Positions 1 to 11,000 of a stretch of 64,000 bases of DNA are shown one piece after another. The position numbers were made by a program, and so were the translations under genes. A model generated the notes under the pieces. It saw only the letters and a program-made list of their open reading frames with translations. It was not told the origin of the DNA and made no database searches. Numbering within the stretch: position 1 is the first letter of the stretch; each line of letters starts with the position of its first letter. The DNA is from Luidia sarsii (lineage: Eukaryota > Echinodermata > Asteroidea > Paxillosida > Luidiidae): assembly GCA_949987565.1 (NCBI GenBank), contig OX465113.1, positions 4,178,547 to 4,242,546 of the forward strand, in the 5' to 3' direction.

Positions 1-479
1 TTTCGATCCTAGCAGGACCTTTCTCAAAGGCAGAGTGACAAGGACAAAACAGATACATGTACATGTACACTAGTTAACTTATCGGCATCCCATTCACCGT
101 CGATCGGCGGCTGTCACAAATTTCCCCTGAGAAAGGCCCTGCTATATATAGGATCGGATCATCGAAACATCTATCATCTCTTTTACTTAGAATCCAACAA
201 TCTTTGGTACATACCGGGGAGCAGATGTTGGTTTCCATTTTTATTTGGGTGTTACCATTGACAAAAGCAGTCTTCTTACCCCTAATCCACATCCCCACAT
301 TTTCCAGTCAAACCACACTACACTGAGTTAATTACCCCAGACACCATGGCTACTGTTCTCCACTATAGAGCCTCACACCATTGCATTGCGTTGCTTTCGT
401 GGCGTAGCGACGATGAAAATGTCATGTAGCATTAGGCAACCCTGGGGGGTTTGCAATTATTTCCCGCCAAATTCGTACC

Positions 480-1130
480 CGTAAACCGAAGCGAAAACAC
501 CGCGCCTTGACGCACGTCCGAGCGCTCGCTCGCTCGCTCAATCATTCCCGTAATGGGATAACAGCCCGTGATCTTTGGGGAGGGGAGAGGGGGAGGAGGG
601 GTGGGGAGACAACAATGTAGCTCTAAAACTGCGCCATAGTCATCGTTGGCATCCCCTCTCCCCCCCCTCCCCTCCCGGCCCCTCCCCCGTCAGCTGCGAG
701 GGGGAAGTTGATGGCGCAGAGACTTCCTGAACGACGTGATAAACCATCGCAGATGACCTCACTGCTGGCGTAACCGCGGGGCACCAGCTACAGCAGCGGC
801 GATGGAGCGACACGCAACACCCCCATCTTCTCTCCGTTCCAAAATGAAGGCGGTGCGGTGTAAACTCGCGGGGGGCACCAGTGAATGCGGTTTCGGAATA
901 GCAGTACGCGGGGGTCTTCATGATGGGAACCAGCTCGTAGCTGACGGCTATTATAAGCAAGCAGCCCGTGGCTATATGCGAGCAACCCTTTCCCCTCGCA
1001 TTGACTTTGCGCGTTATTTCCGGCCGGGTCCAACGAATTCGTACACTGGCCTCGCCGCCGAGAGCCAACCTTGTTGATGTTGAAAGAGAGAAGGGGCGAG
1101 TTATTGAGGTTGAACGATGCTGACAACACT
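480..1130. other. GC-rich island
   Basis: A G/C- and CpG-rich patch in AT-richer DNA, with CGCTCGCTCGCTCGCTC near 523 and a G-rich tract at 575-615. Open frames exist on both strands at 640-1130 (142 codons minus, 91 plus); neither shows a family motif. It could be a promoter or first exon of a gene lying outside the window. Confidence 0.35.
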
Positions 1131-2600
1131 ACATATTGGGGATGTGTCTGTCTTCATCAGCTACGGCCGGAAATAACGTACAGGCCTATTAGAAGTGGCT
1201 GCAGCCTCTGGCTAAGGTGCTCTCGTTGACTCGTGTGTAAATCAAAGCCGTAACGGATGGATTCAGACAGGGCTTATCCCCTTCAGTTAATCAAGGCGTT
1301 TGGTACGATACATTAATTTCAATCAGTATTAAAAACACATCGCCGAATTTCCGCAGCCAAATCGGGTCTCGGGGTTTCGAGAAAAAGTAATAAGGCTAGA
1401 TTCATTCTGCAACGAAAATACTTTGGAACGACTTAGTGTTTGGCTTCCTGGCAAGTTGATTAGTTTAATTTGATCACGTTAGCCAACTAGGCCCAATTTG
1501 AGTGAGCTTGAGGATGTGGTCACTTTGGATTGGAGGTAGTACAAACAAGATGGCTGTCATGCACTCGTGGGGTGGTTAGGGAAACTAGAATACGGATTAA
1601 CCACCTCTGATGGAGGGTACCGATTACCAACCACATACTCCACCCCATTTTAATTAGTGATGCCAATGGGAACCAGGGAAATTCTCAAATAGTCTGCCAC
1701 ATGCGATTTTTTCTGTATTATTTCGGTGATTTCCTATCAGAGGTTGAGATATCCTATCAGAGAGTGCAGACATTATGACAAGATAACCGCCATTTCGATC
1801 TTTTCAATATACCTATTCGTTTGTCTCTCGACGACTTTCATAAGTACATGTAGGACTTTGCTTGAATATGTAAAATATGTTGCAATCTGTTTGCTGACTA
1901 AAATGACCAAAATGCAAATCGGGAAAAAAAAAAACATGAGGGCGTGACGTTTCGATCCTCTGCCTAGCACGACGTTTCTCAAAGGCAGAATGACAAGGAC
2001 AAAAACAAATTTGAAGGGGAATGCAACAGAGAGACGGATGGCAGACAAAGGACAACGGGGATAGCCGGTGAAGTGGTAGGGGGAGATCAAGTTGAAGGGC
2101 ATGGTGTGGGTAGGGGTTAGGTGGTAGAGGGGGAAATATCAAAGGGAAAGAATCGAAGAGAGAATTGGGGGTGTGAAGACAAAGGATGGATTATGAGTAA
2201 AACATGCGAGGTTGAAAAATGACAAAGAAAACCTGGACCGGGACCTCTTGTGTTGTGTACTATCTGAGCTATCGATCATGCATCAGGATGGCGGCCTTCC
2301 CAGATACATGTAGTCAACTATAGTCTTTGCCGGGGTGGGGCACCAGTAAGAAGCACTTAACCATTAAATGCCGTATATATCTCCAGGGATCACGCCCCGT
2401 TTTCATTCAGATGCAAACAACCAATAGTGGTGTAAACTTGTCTATACAGCAGTTCAAGTGGATGGATTTTTACCCCAATTTTAAAAACATAAGGGAAACC
2501 AATCAGGAACTATTCAACAAATCAAAACAAATTCAAAATTCAAGTATATGCATAGTAAGCATGCAAGTAAGTCGGTAGGCCTATGCAAATATGTCGGTTT
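1131..2600. other. Intergenic, no gene recognised
   Basis: Contains a repeat also seen at 1-55 (TCGATCCTAGCAGGACCTTT and CAAAGGCAGAGTGACAAGGA; second copy 1951-2005) and the SINE at 2222. Nothing coding. Confidence 0.5.
2222..2400 (-). mobile_element. SINE copy with composite body
   Basis: On the minus strand, AGCTCAGATAGTACACAACA forms the A-box region, with a TTTTCTTTGTC tail; the neighbouring CCCCGGCAAAGACTATAGTT and CTGGAGATATATACGGCA are the repeat body, also found at 32105-32220 and 33440-33560. Confidence 0.5.
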
Positions 2601-2605
2601 GCAGG

Positions 2606-2885
2606 TATGAATGTAGGTATGAATGCAGGTATGAATGCAGGTATGAATGCAGGTATGAATGCATGTATGAATACAGGTATGAATGCAGGTATGAATGCAG
2701 ATATGAATGCAGGTATGAATGCAGATATGAATGCAGGTATGAATGCAGGTATGAATGTAGGTATGAACGCAGGTATGAATTCACGTATGAATGCACGTAT
2801 GAATGCACGTATGAATGTACGTATGAATGCACGTATGAATGCACGTATGAATGCACGTATGAATGCACGTATGAATGTATGAATG
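2606..2885. repeat. 12-bp minisatellite (GTATGAATGCAG)
   Basis: About 23 units. The first half uses GCAGGTATGAAT; from about 2780 the unit changes to GCACGTATGAAT, creating ACGT in every copy. Open frames through it on both strands are consequences of the 12-bp period. Confidence 0.95.
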
Positions 2886-2989
2886 CGGGTTTATGAATGC
2901 ATGTGTGATACAGATACGTAGGCCTACAGGTAAGTGAAAAGCTATATTGGTATACAGGCATACATATGTATTTAGGTTATTCATGTATA

Positions 2990-4540
2990 CACCCATAACA
3001 AATATGCCGCCATATGCAGCGATGAAGGTAAGCCCGTACGCTTGCTACGCAGGTATGAGGATTGTATGCACGTGTTTCCGTGTGCGGCCACATGTCCTCT
3101 GGGCATGGCTGTCGCGCAGTCAGCGTGACCGCGGCGCGCTGTCACGTCAACAGACGCACCTGTGACCTGTGACATACCGCCTGCTCTGGTCACAACCCGT
3201 TGGCCAGGCGTGAAGCCCGTACTACGTGAACTGAAAGGAGGAGCCCCACCAGACAAGCTGGTCGCCGTGGCTACCGAGATTATTCCAGCTTCTTCTCAAG
3301 TGACAGCAAGGATTCAATGGAGAAAACTCGAAACCTATGGATTTCCAATAAAACGGTTCAGCGAACAGGTGTTATAGGCAATCCCTTAGGACATAGGTTT
3401 GTGGGTAAAGTATGTATCATAGTCTCTTCATGAGAGGCGTGGGTTCAGAAACGAATCGGTGATTGTTTGGAGTTTGTAATTGATGCTGACATGCACAATC
3501 CAACAGTTTGGGGTATGACCAATAACGCCACTAGGGCTCCATTTCATAGAATCCCTAGAACAATTCTGTACGCCGATGATCACCAAAAAATACGAAGATT
3601 TTTGTTCTAGAGATATAGCTGTATTATATCCATAAAACCTGACAGAGTTTCACTTCGATCAGTGAGAAATATAAGGCCTCTTATCAAACAGATCATAGGT
3701 TGGGTATCAAATGATTTGACCCGTCCGATGTCGTTTCCACCGGATATCCATCGTGTATTTTTCACCCCAGAGTCCAGTACAATCGGCTTTTTACCGGGGG
3801 AAATTTTATCGGTCGGATGAATTCGACCGGCACTCATCCCATGTTCTTTTTGACAAGAGACCTAACCTGTTGGCCAAGAGAGTTTACTTTCTGTAGATCT
3901 ATGGGCAGATTGGATCATTCAGTTTCTTTACATTTAGAACATTTAGATTTCCATTTCTTCAGCTCAAATAACGTACACTTCCATATTATAGTTACGCATA
4001 CTTCCATATTATAGTAACGGATGGTCAGTTTTCCATATGCATTGATTGAAATTGATTTCATGGGTAATTAATTCTCTTAAACTATCACAACAATCCTTTT
4101 GATACAATTAAAAAAAATAATTAACTACGAAGTAAGGGATTGACGATCATCTCAATGGCCATTAACTTTGCACAGAGAGAGTTCCACTCATCATATCAAT
4201 GCTCCACCACTTTGGGTAAACTAGCCAGTATCAACCAACTTGTTGGCCTTTGGATAGTTTGGCATACTTGAACACTAAAAGTCACTTTAAAAGCTAGAGT
4301 TCAATCATCAGAGGGGGAGAAAATTAGACCGAATCCCCCACAGCCCCCACAGCCCCCACAGCCATTTTACCTTGGGTACCCCAACCTTTCATTCTGTGTT
4401 CTTAACCTTTCCACATGCGAGCAAAAATGATCAGGGGCGCCAACATTGCAATCGACGACAGATATCCCGGCCAGATGTTGCCTGGTAGCCGCGCCTGCAA
4501 AAGTTTGATTGAATTGGAGGCAGACTTGGTCGGTAAGTGG
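2990..4540. other. Intergenic, no gene recognised
   Basis: Has a GC-richer patch at 3050-3260, a small direct repeat of TTCCATATTATAGT near 3975-4015 and a triple CACAGCCCC near 4340. No coding signal. Confidence 0.4.
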
Positions 4541-4544
4541 GGGG

Positions 4545-4730
4545 GGGGGTTAAGGTGGAAGAGAAGGAGGAGGAGGTGGAGGAGGAAGTGGAGGAGGAGG
4601 AGGGTAGGAGGAGGAGGATGAGGAGGATGAGGAGGAGGGGGAGGTGGTGATGGAAGAGAAGGAGGAGGATGATGAGGAAGAGGAGGAGGAGGAGGAGGAG
4701 GAGGAGGAGGAGGAGGAGGGAGAGGGGGGG
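4545..4730. repeat. GGA-rich microsatellite
   Basis: GGAGGA units with AAG/ATG interruptions, ending in a pure GGA run (about 4682-4720) and G tracts. Poly-Pro and poly-Leu frames on the minus strand are artefacts of it. Confidence 0.9.
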
Positions 4731-4756
4731 GGTCATCAAAGCTGGGGATTGCAACC

Positions 4757-4951
4757 CTGTCACCGAACCACCGGTATCCGATAGCCTGGTGTACGGCCCA
4801 CGCCTGTTGACTTAATACAAAAGCAAACTGTGTTGGACGTTGAGTTGCTTGTTGACACACTGAGTGCGAAGCAGTCATGGTCCTTCAGAAATTGCTTCAA
4901 TTGGCTCCTGTCCCATTCGGGCAAATTATCAATTGTTGATTTTAGCAGCAC
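4757..4951 (-). pseudogene. Decayed Ty3/gypsy-type pol fragment
   Basis: The minus strand reads TIDNLPEWDRSQLKQFLKDH DCFAL, followed after drift by GRT.GYRIPVVR. This is the layout of the region just before reverse transcriptase in Ty3/gypsy retrotransposons (L...Q...L..LL....D.FA... then a RIPVVR-type segment). Only about 65 codons survive, adjacent to a GGA repeat; no RT catalytic motif is present. Confidence 0.4.
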
Positions 4952-6900
4952 TTGCTGTCAACGCACCAAGGTTTGGTCAAACTAATCAATCGAAACAGAA
5001 AAGCTGTCCTTTTTTACTGGAAGTAAAGTTAATTTTCATTAGTGATGTAAAAACTGAGGAAGTTTTTTATTCATCCCTGTCGTGGTCAATTTTATTAATT
5101 ATTTTGTTAGTCATTTTGTTCTTTGTTCAGGATAAGCATTTTATGAGGCCTTCGTTTTGTTCAGACAAAGGACAGTATATTTGTTGCACTGAGCACCATT
5201 TCTTCTTGAAAATCATTCACATTTTTTCTTTCACATCTCGAACAGCTTATTCACTAGAATGGCTAGAAAAAGGCAAAGACTGTACACAGTGTAGAGGCTC
5301 TTTATTATTTCTGTCTGAGCTGGGCCTTTTCCCGAGGGTAGATGCACTTTTAAAAGGTACCGAGTGATATCAACATTCTAACCAACGTTGGTTCGAATAT
5401 CAACTGGTGACATTGTAGGTCAGCAAATGCTGAAGCGTTGCAGTGCGTCGGCCCAAAACAAATTCCCAATATTTCTGATGAAGCCAAAGGGTCGGGGCAA
5501 CAATACGAGCGATTCACAAAAGTACGCCCTCAAGAGTTTGCTAGGCGTTGGCCAATCACAATGGGCGGAATCTGTCCACCCAATGAACCTCTGGAAAGAC
5601 GTTCAATAATGATGTGTATTTGATTTAACATGGGTATATATGTAGCTGCTGAGGTTAAAAATGCCGGCAAGGGACGCGAAAGAGACTTGGTCACCGGACA
5701 AATGTGACCCGGCACATCATAATGAGGAATAACCCCCACTTTCGAGATTTTGAGATTTTCTAATGATGTGAAAGAGTGTAATATTAGCTTTCAAATGAAA
5801 TCATAATTTCCTCCAATACATTAACTTTCCGAAAATACAAAAAACAATCGAATTGGAAGATACTTTGACTTTCCGGCGTTGTTTATTCGAAAAGTGTTTT
5901 GGTGGGATATTCCTCATGTTGTTGCTGTGCTGGGTCACAAATTAGATCGTCGGATTTTATCTGAAATGAATACACTTTTTTCATGACCTTCTATCTCATA
6001 AGTTCAGTCAGAGATATTCGGCAAAGCTGGATACACCCCCGCCTCGAATCTCAATGACTGTTGCGAGCTTATCCTCCTCAGGAACGATTGAAACACAATG
6101 TGAGTCAATTATGTTCGTGCAAAGCTGTCCGGCATTGTTTTCTTCACTTCGTCGCGGTGGGTCCCGATAAGTGAAGAACCCAAATGTTCCAATTGTTGTG
6201 CTTGCGAGTAACCCCATAAGCCCTGACGTTGTTTGTAAAGAAGTTGTCATCAGTGAATTTTAAAACCCATGTGACCCTGCCTCAGGCTTTATGTCCGTCA
6301 TCTAGCACCTGAACAAAAACAAATTCCCCGATTTTCCCTTTTTTTTCGATTACATTGGGGCTCTGTTTTTCTGTGTTATAGTCAAGAGCTCACTTCAGAG
6401 AGGTGGTTAAATAAAAGCAAAGCGTATAACATTTTCCTTATAAAAAGGACCACCGGCCATTTCGTCGTGTGGAGCTAATTGCGTTTGACTCTATTTTCTG
6501 GCGACCCCTTGCTCGTCATGAAAGTACAATTGTTGCTATGGTTGACGACGTAATCTTAATTCGCAAGGCGTTTGGTGCTGAAACAAAAGTCCACACTTGA
6601 ACAGCTCCATGAAATTGGGTCAATAACAACACTTTTCAAAACATGACTAAAGGCCAGAAACATTGTAACGCCATTTGAATAACAGGAATGCCACCGAAAC
6701 AGGAGTGGGGACCTTAGTCGAGGTTCCAGACAAGGCTCCGGAGCCTATACCTTTTAGTAAACAAGGTATAGGCTATGGGATATATGCCAATGGAGTAGGC
6801 GGTCTATACATGAGTTCGGGGTCCATTAGAATCTTGTCTGTCACCGTCAGATTTCAAATCTAATCCACCTCCCCCGGTGGAAGAATTTCAGGATCCCCGA
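4952..6900. other. Intergenic, no gene recognised
   Basis: Mostly AT-rich unique sequence with the small minus frame at 6008-6250. A 167-codon plus frame at 4864-5367 starts opposite the pol remnant and has no recognisable domain, so it is not called. Confidence 0.4.
6008..6250 (-). CDS. Unidentified small frame
   Basis: 80 codons, beginning MTTSLQTTSGLMGLLASTTI with a signal-like hydrophobic start, then a polar part ending FAEYL. It stands alone with no recognised exon neighbours. Confidence 0.15.
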   Translation of the reverse strand: MTTSLQTTSGLMGLLASTTIGTFGFFTYRDPPRRSEENNAGQLCTNIIDSHCVSIVPEEDKLATVIEIRGGGVSSFAEYL

Positions 6901-6971
6901 TTCGCCTAGGGCTCGGCACGACAGGTGACGATGCCAGTGAGCGACGCAGTGCATACGTTGTCCTCAACGTC

Positions 6972-7259
6972 AGAGGCAGAGGCAGAGGCAGAGGCAGAGG
7001 CAGAGGCAGAGGCAGAGGCAGAGGCAGAGGCAGAGGCAGAGGCAGAGGCAGAGGCAGAGGCAGAGGCAGAGGCAGAGGCAGAGGCAGAGGCAGAGGCAGA
7101 GGCAGAGGCAGAGGCAGAGGCAGAGGCAGAGGCAGAGGCAGAGGCAGAGGCAGAGGCAGAGGCAGAGGCAGAGGCAGAGGCAGCGACAGAGGCAGAGGCA
7201 GAGGCAGAGGCAGAGGCAAAGAGGCAGAGGCAGAGGCAGAGGCAGAGGCAGAGGCAGAG

Positions 7260-7291
<32 letters not shown>

Positions 7292-7760
7292 AGAGGCAGA
7301 GGCAGAGGCAGAGGCAGAGGCAGAGGCAGAGGCAGATGCAGATGCAGAGACATAGACAGAGGCAGAGGCAGAGGCAGAGGCAGAGGCAAAGAGGCAGAGG
7401 CAGAGGCAGAGGCAGAGGCAGAGGCAGAGGCAGAGGCAGAGGCAGAGGCAGAGGCAGAGGCAGAGGCAGAGGCGGAGGCGGAGGCGGAGGCGGAGGCGGA
7501 GGCGGAGGCGGAGGCAGAGGCAGAGGCAGAGGCAGAGGCAGAGGCAGAGGCAGAGGCAGAGGCATAGACAGAGACAGAGGCAGAGGCAGAGGCAGAGGCA
7601 GAGGCGGAGGCGGAGGCGGAGGCGGAGGCGGAGGCGGAGGCGGAGGCGGAGGCGGAGGCGGAGGCGGAGGCGGAGGCGGAGGCGGAGGCGGAGGCGGAGG
7701 CGGAGGCGGAGGCGGAGGCGGAGGCGGAGGCGGAGGCGGAGGCGGAGGCGGAGACAGAGA
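6972..7760. repeat. GAGGCA / GGAGGC hexanucleotide array
   Basis: About 130 units: a long GAGGCA block (6975-7197), mixed GAGGCA with two AAA and a few ATG interruptions, then pure GGAGGC blocks at 7471-7512 and 7600-7752. The strong purine bias gives long frames of Ala-Glu, Arg-Gly or poly-Pro in all frames, none of them genes. Confidence 0.97.
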
Positions 7761-8260
7761 CATTGACAGAGACATTGACAGAGACAGACAAAGAGAGAGG
7801 GATTGAAAGGTCGGGAGGGAGGGAGAGATAGAGATAGGGGAGAGAGACAGGAGGTGGATATAATAAGAGCGACAGAGATGGAGAAATAAAGGACGGAGAG
7901 AGAAAAGCAGACAGATAGTCAGAGACAGAGTGACATGGAGGGAGAGAAAGACTTACCGAGACAGAGAAGGGACCGAGACAGGGGCAGCGTGAGAGACACT
8001 GATACAGAGATAGAGAGAGAGAGACGGAGGTATATAGGCCTGCAGAGAAAGAATTAAGGGACAGACACAAAAGACCGGGATCGAGACAGACAGAGAGACA
8101 GACGAGACAGGGAGTCGGAGAGACAGAGACAGGGACACATAGATACAGTGAGAAAGAGAGACAGTGAGACAGAGAGACAGGGAGACAGAGAGACAGGAAA
8201 ACATGGGAAGATGCATGGGCTGTAGAGGAGGCAAAGAGAGAGGAAAGAGACAAAGATAAA
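7761..8260. repeat. Degenerate GAGACAGA-type purine tract
   Basis: Continuation of the array as decayed AGAGACAGAGAGA units. It blends into unique sequence at about 8265. Confidence 0.75.
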
Positions 8261-9390
8261 CACATAGACCTACCATACTATAATCGGTCATCACGTGTTC
8301 CGAGCTTTTGAAGTGCTGATTGGCTACTTTGTTAGGTGTGGGCGTGTTCTAATCATGATACGATCATGAAATGTAGGCGTAGCCAGAGACTTAGGCAAAG
8401 AGAATAAGTACGGTCAACAGTTCGTCAATCAATCCCCCTCTCCTAAATTTTGGAACAAAAATATATGATCAAATACTGTGACGCAGTACCAATGTTTGTC
8501 CATCTTCTCTTTCAGAAATTCCACGAACGGATAGAAATTGACGGTGATCCATTTGCGGTCGGTCTTATTAATAGTGCCGTCGTGGAGCCGGGAATGGAAG
8601 TTACAAAAACGTGTTTCTCTTCGATTGGTCGCAAGTTTGGGCTCGTGCAGTAGTAGGAGGTTACTAAAAAAACAACCACCCAACCAGCCTAGGCGACCTA
8701 GTTCCTTCTTCGCTGTGAGGCCGATGCTGGGACGGTCGGCTGCGGGGGTGGGGAGGAATGGACAGAGGATGAAATGGTTGGTTTGAAAAGTTCTCTCTCT
8801 CCTCCCCCTGCAGAAAACCCATCAAAATCAAAAACATCTGTATTTTGAGCACGCGGTATCGAATTTGTCGAGGGCCGAATTCAATCTTTCTTTATCTTTC
8901 CTGAAATGCCGTGGACGGACAATGAGCCAGAGCGATTCAGAAGAGATCGTAGGGCACCTGAAAAAAAAGGGGGAGGAGGGGAGATGAAAGGAGAGAGAGG
9001 GAAGGGAAAACAACACAAGAATCCCTGGCCTGTACGGCCGTGGTCGGTCTGACATCCAGACAGCAGAGAGGACGCGGACGGAGTCGGGGACGGTGGACTG
9101 GCGGGGGGGGGACGGGGTGGACTCCCCGGGGGCCCCGGCCGGTCCTTGACTCCGGCTCGAGCACCCTCCACGCGGATCTCGTCGACTTCGCCGGAGTTGT
9201 TTTTCTTTCCCGTCGAAGTGCAGCGCGTTTTAATCTGGCTACGTGTTGGCACGTGCATGCTCCTAAGATCCTGGGCGGAAGGAGTGGGGGGTTCGGATGG
9301 ACAGGGATCGAAAGGAAGGGGTACGTGGTTGCGGGCCAAGGGGACTTTGGGAGAGGTTGAGAGAGACAGAGAGAAGCACACAGTGGGTCA
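8261..9390. other. Intergenic with GC-rich patch
   Basis: A GC-rich patch spans 9050-9300. A plus frame at 8518-8653 (after CTTTCAG) reads KFHERIEIDGDPFAVGLINS and looks exon-like but is not recognised. Confidence 0.35.
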
Positions 9391-9404
9391 GAAAGAACTT
9401 GAGG

Positions 9405-10075
9405 GAAAGAGGGAGAGAGGGAGAGAGGGAGAGAGGGAGAGAGGGAGGGAGGAAGAGGGGAGAGAGGGAGAGAGGGAGAGAGGGAGAGAGGGAGAGAGGG
9501 AGAGAGGGAGAGAGGGAGAGAGGAAGAGAGGAAGAGAGGGAGAGAGGGAGAGAGGGAGAGAGGGAGAGAGGGAGAGGGGGATAGAGGGAGAGAGGGAGAG
9601 AGGGAGAGAGGGAGAGAGGGAGAGAGGGAGAGAGTGAGAGAGGGAGAGAGGGAGAGAGGGAGATAGGGAGAGAGGGAGAGAGGGAGAGAGGGAGAGAGGG
9701 AGAGAGGGAGAGAGGGAGAGAGGGAGAGAGGGAGAGAGGGAGAGAGGGAGATAGGGAGAGAAGGAGCGAGGAGGAGGGAGAGGGTGAGGGAGGGAGAGAG
9801 GCAGAGAGGCAGAAAAGCAGAGAGGCAGAGAGGCAGAGAGGCAGAGAGGCAGAGAGGCAGAGAGGCAGAGAGGCAGAGAGGCAGAGAGGCAGAGAGGCAG
9901 AGAGGCAGAGAGGCAGAGAGGCAGATGGAGGCAGAGAGGCAGAGAGGCAGAGAGGCAGAGAGTCAGAGAGGCAGAGAGGCAGTGAGGCAGAGAGGCAGAG
10001 AGGCAGAGAGGCAGAGAGGCAGAGAGGCAGAGAAGCAGTGAAGCAGAGGCAAAGAGGCAGAGAGGTAACGAGTAG
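9405..10075. repeat. GAGAGGGA and GAGAGGCA arrays
   Basis: Two neighbouring octanucleotide arrays: AGAGGGAG (9405-9795) and AGAGGCAG (9796-10070), the second differing by one substitution in every unit. Rare variants (GATAGGGA, GTGAGGCA) mark internal blocks. Confidence 0.95.
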
Positions 10076-10134
10076 GAGGAACATAGAGAGTAGAGTGACA
10101 GCTATTGCGAGACACAGACACAGATATGCTATCT

Positions 10135-11000
10135 ATTAGAGAGAGAGAGAGAGAGAAAGACAGACAGACAGACAGAGAGACAGAGATGAAGAAACATACA
10201 GATTGCACGCCGATAGAAAAGAACAGAGAGGCAGACAACGAGACTGAGGTACATAGAGAAAGAGAGAGAGAGAGAGAGTTGGAAGAATCCAGCAGTTATC
10301 GTCAAAGTCTGGGTCTGCGTGACATGGATATCGATTACTCATCCCCACACTGTGGAGCCATGCTGACACGTGCAGCGCCATTTGGACTGAACCGGGGATG
10401 TCCGTCAGCGTTCTGCTCCTCGTAATCAACTTTCCACGCCAATAAGCAAGGCAAACAAAACGCAGGCGATCGCTTCACATGGGTGGCGCTCACATTGGGG
10501 CCAAGCAGATCTCTCACAACAAAATCTGTCAAAAGTAGTCCGTGTACTGATTACACGTTGGGTGCAAAGGTGGGGTGGTCTTTTTGTCTCTTTTTGTCTC
10601 ATGTTTTCCCCGTCTCTCTCTCCCTTCTCTCTCCCATCTCTTTCTCCACAATCCCTCCCCTTCGCTGCTCTCTCGCTCGTCCCTTCTCTCTCCCTATTGT
10701 CTCTATCTCTCCATCTCGCTCCTCTTCCCCTTTTCTTTCCTCTCCCATTATCAGAGAGTTTGCTGTGGTGTTCTTATAAAAACGACCCAGACTGAAGCAG
10801 ACTATATCCTCTACAGAATGCCAGCAACAACCAATACAGGCGGACGCCTCGTATCCTCCCCTCGTCTTTCTCCACATCTCCCCCTCAGCTCCCTCCCTCC
10901 CTCCCTCTATCTCTCCTCTCTCCCTTTCTGTCCCCTTCTCTCTCTCTCCACTCTCTCCGCCCCCGCTCTACTCTCTTACTCCCCTTCTATAGAATTTGTT
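10135..11000. other. Purine, then pyrimidine-rich intergenic DNA
   Basis: GAGA-rich to about 10280, a short unique part, then C/T-rich (CTCTCTCC) at 10600-10760 and 10850-10985. No gene. Confidence 0.6.

Noticed and set aside
2606..2885. CRISPR array
   Set aside because: Contiguous 12-bp units without unique spacers, in eukaryotic DNA.
2581..2961. Tyr-Glu-Cys-Arg, Met-Asn-Ala-Gly and His-Ser-Tyr repeat frames
   Set aside because: The 12-bp period leaves every frame open; not a protein.
6860..8265. Long frames of Pro, Leu, Ala-Glu, Arg-Gly and Ser repeats (up to 431 codons)
   Set aside because: They follow from the hexanucleotide arrays, which lack stops in most frames; no start context, splice sites or unique sequence.
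9146..10084. Arg-Glu-Gly and Ser-Leu repeat frames
   Set aside because: Products of the GAGAGG-type arrays in several frames at once.
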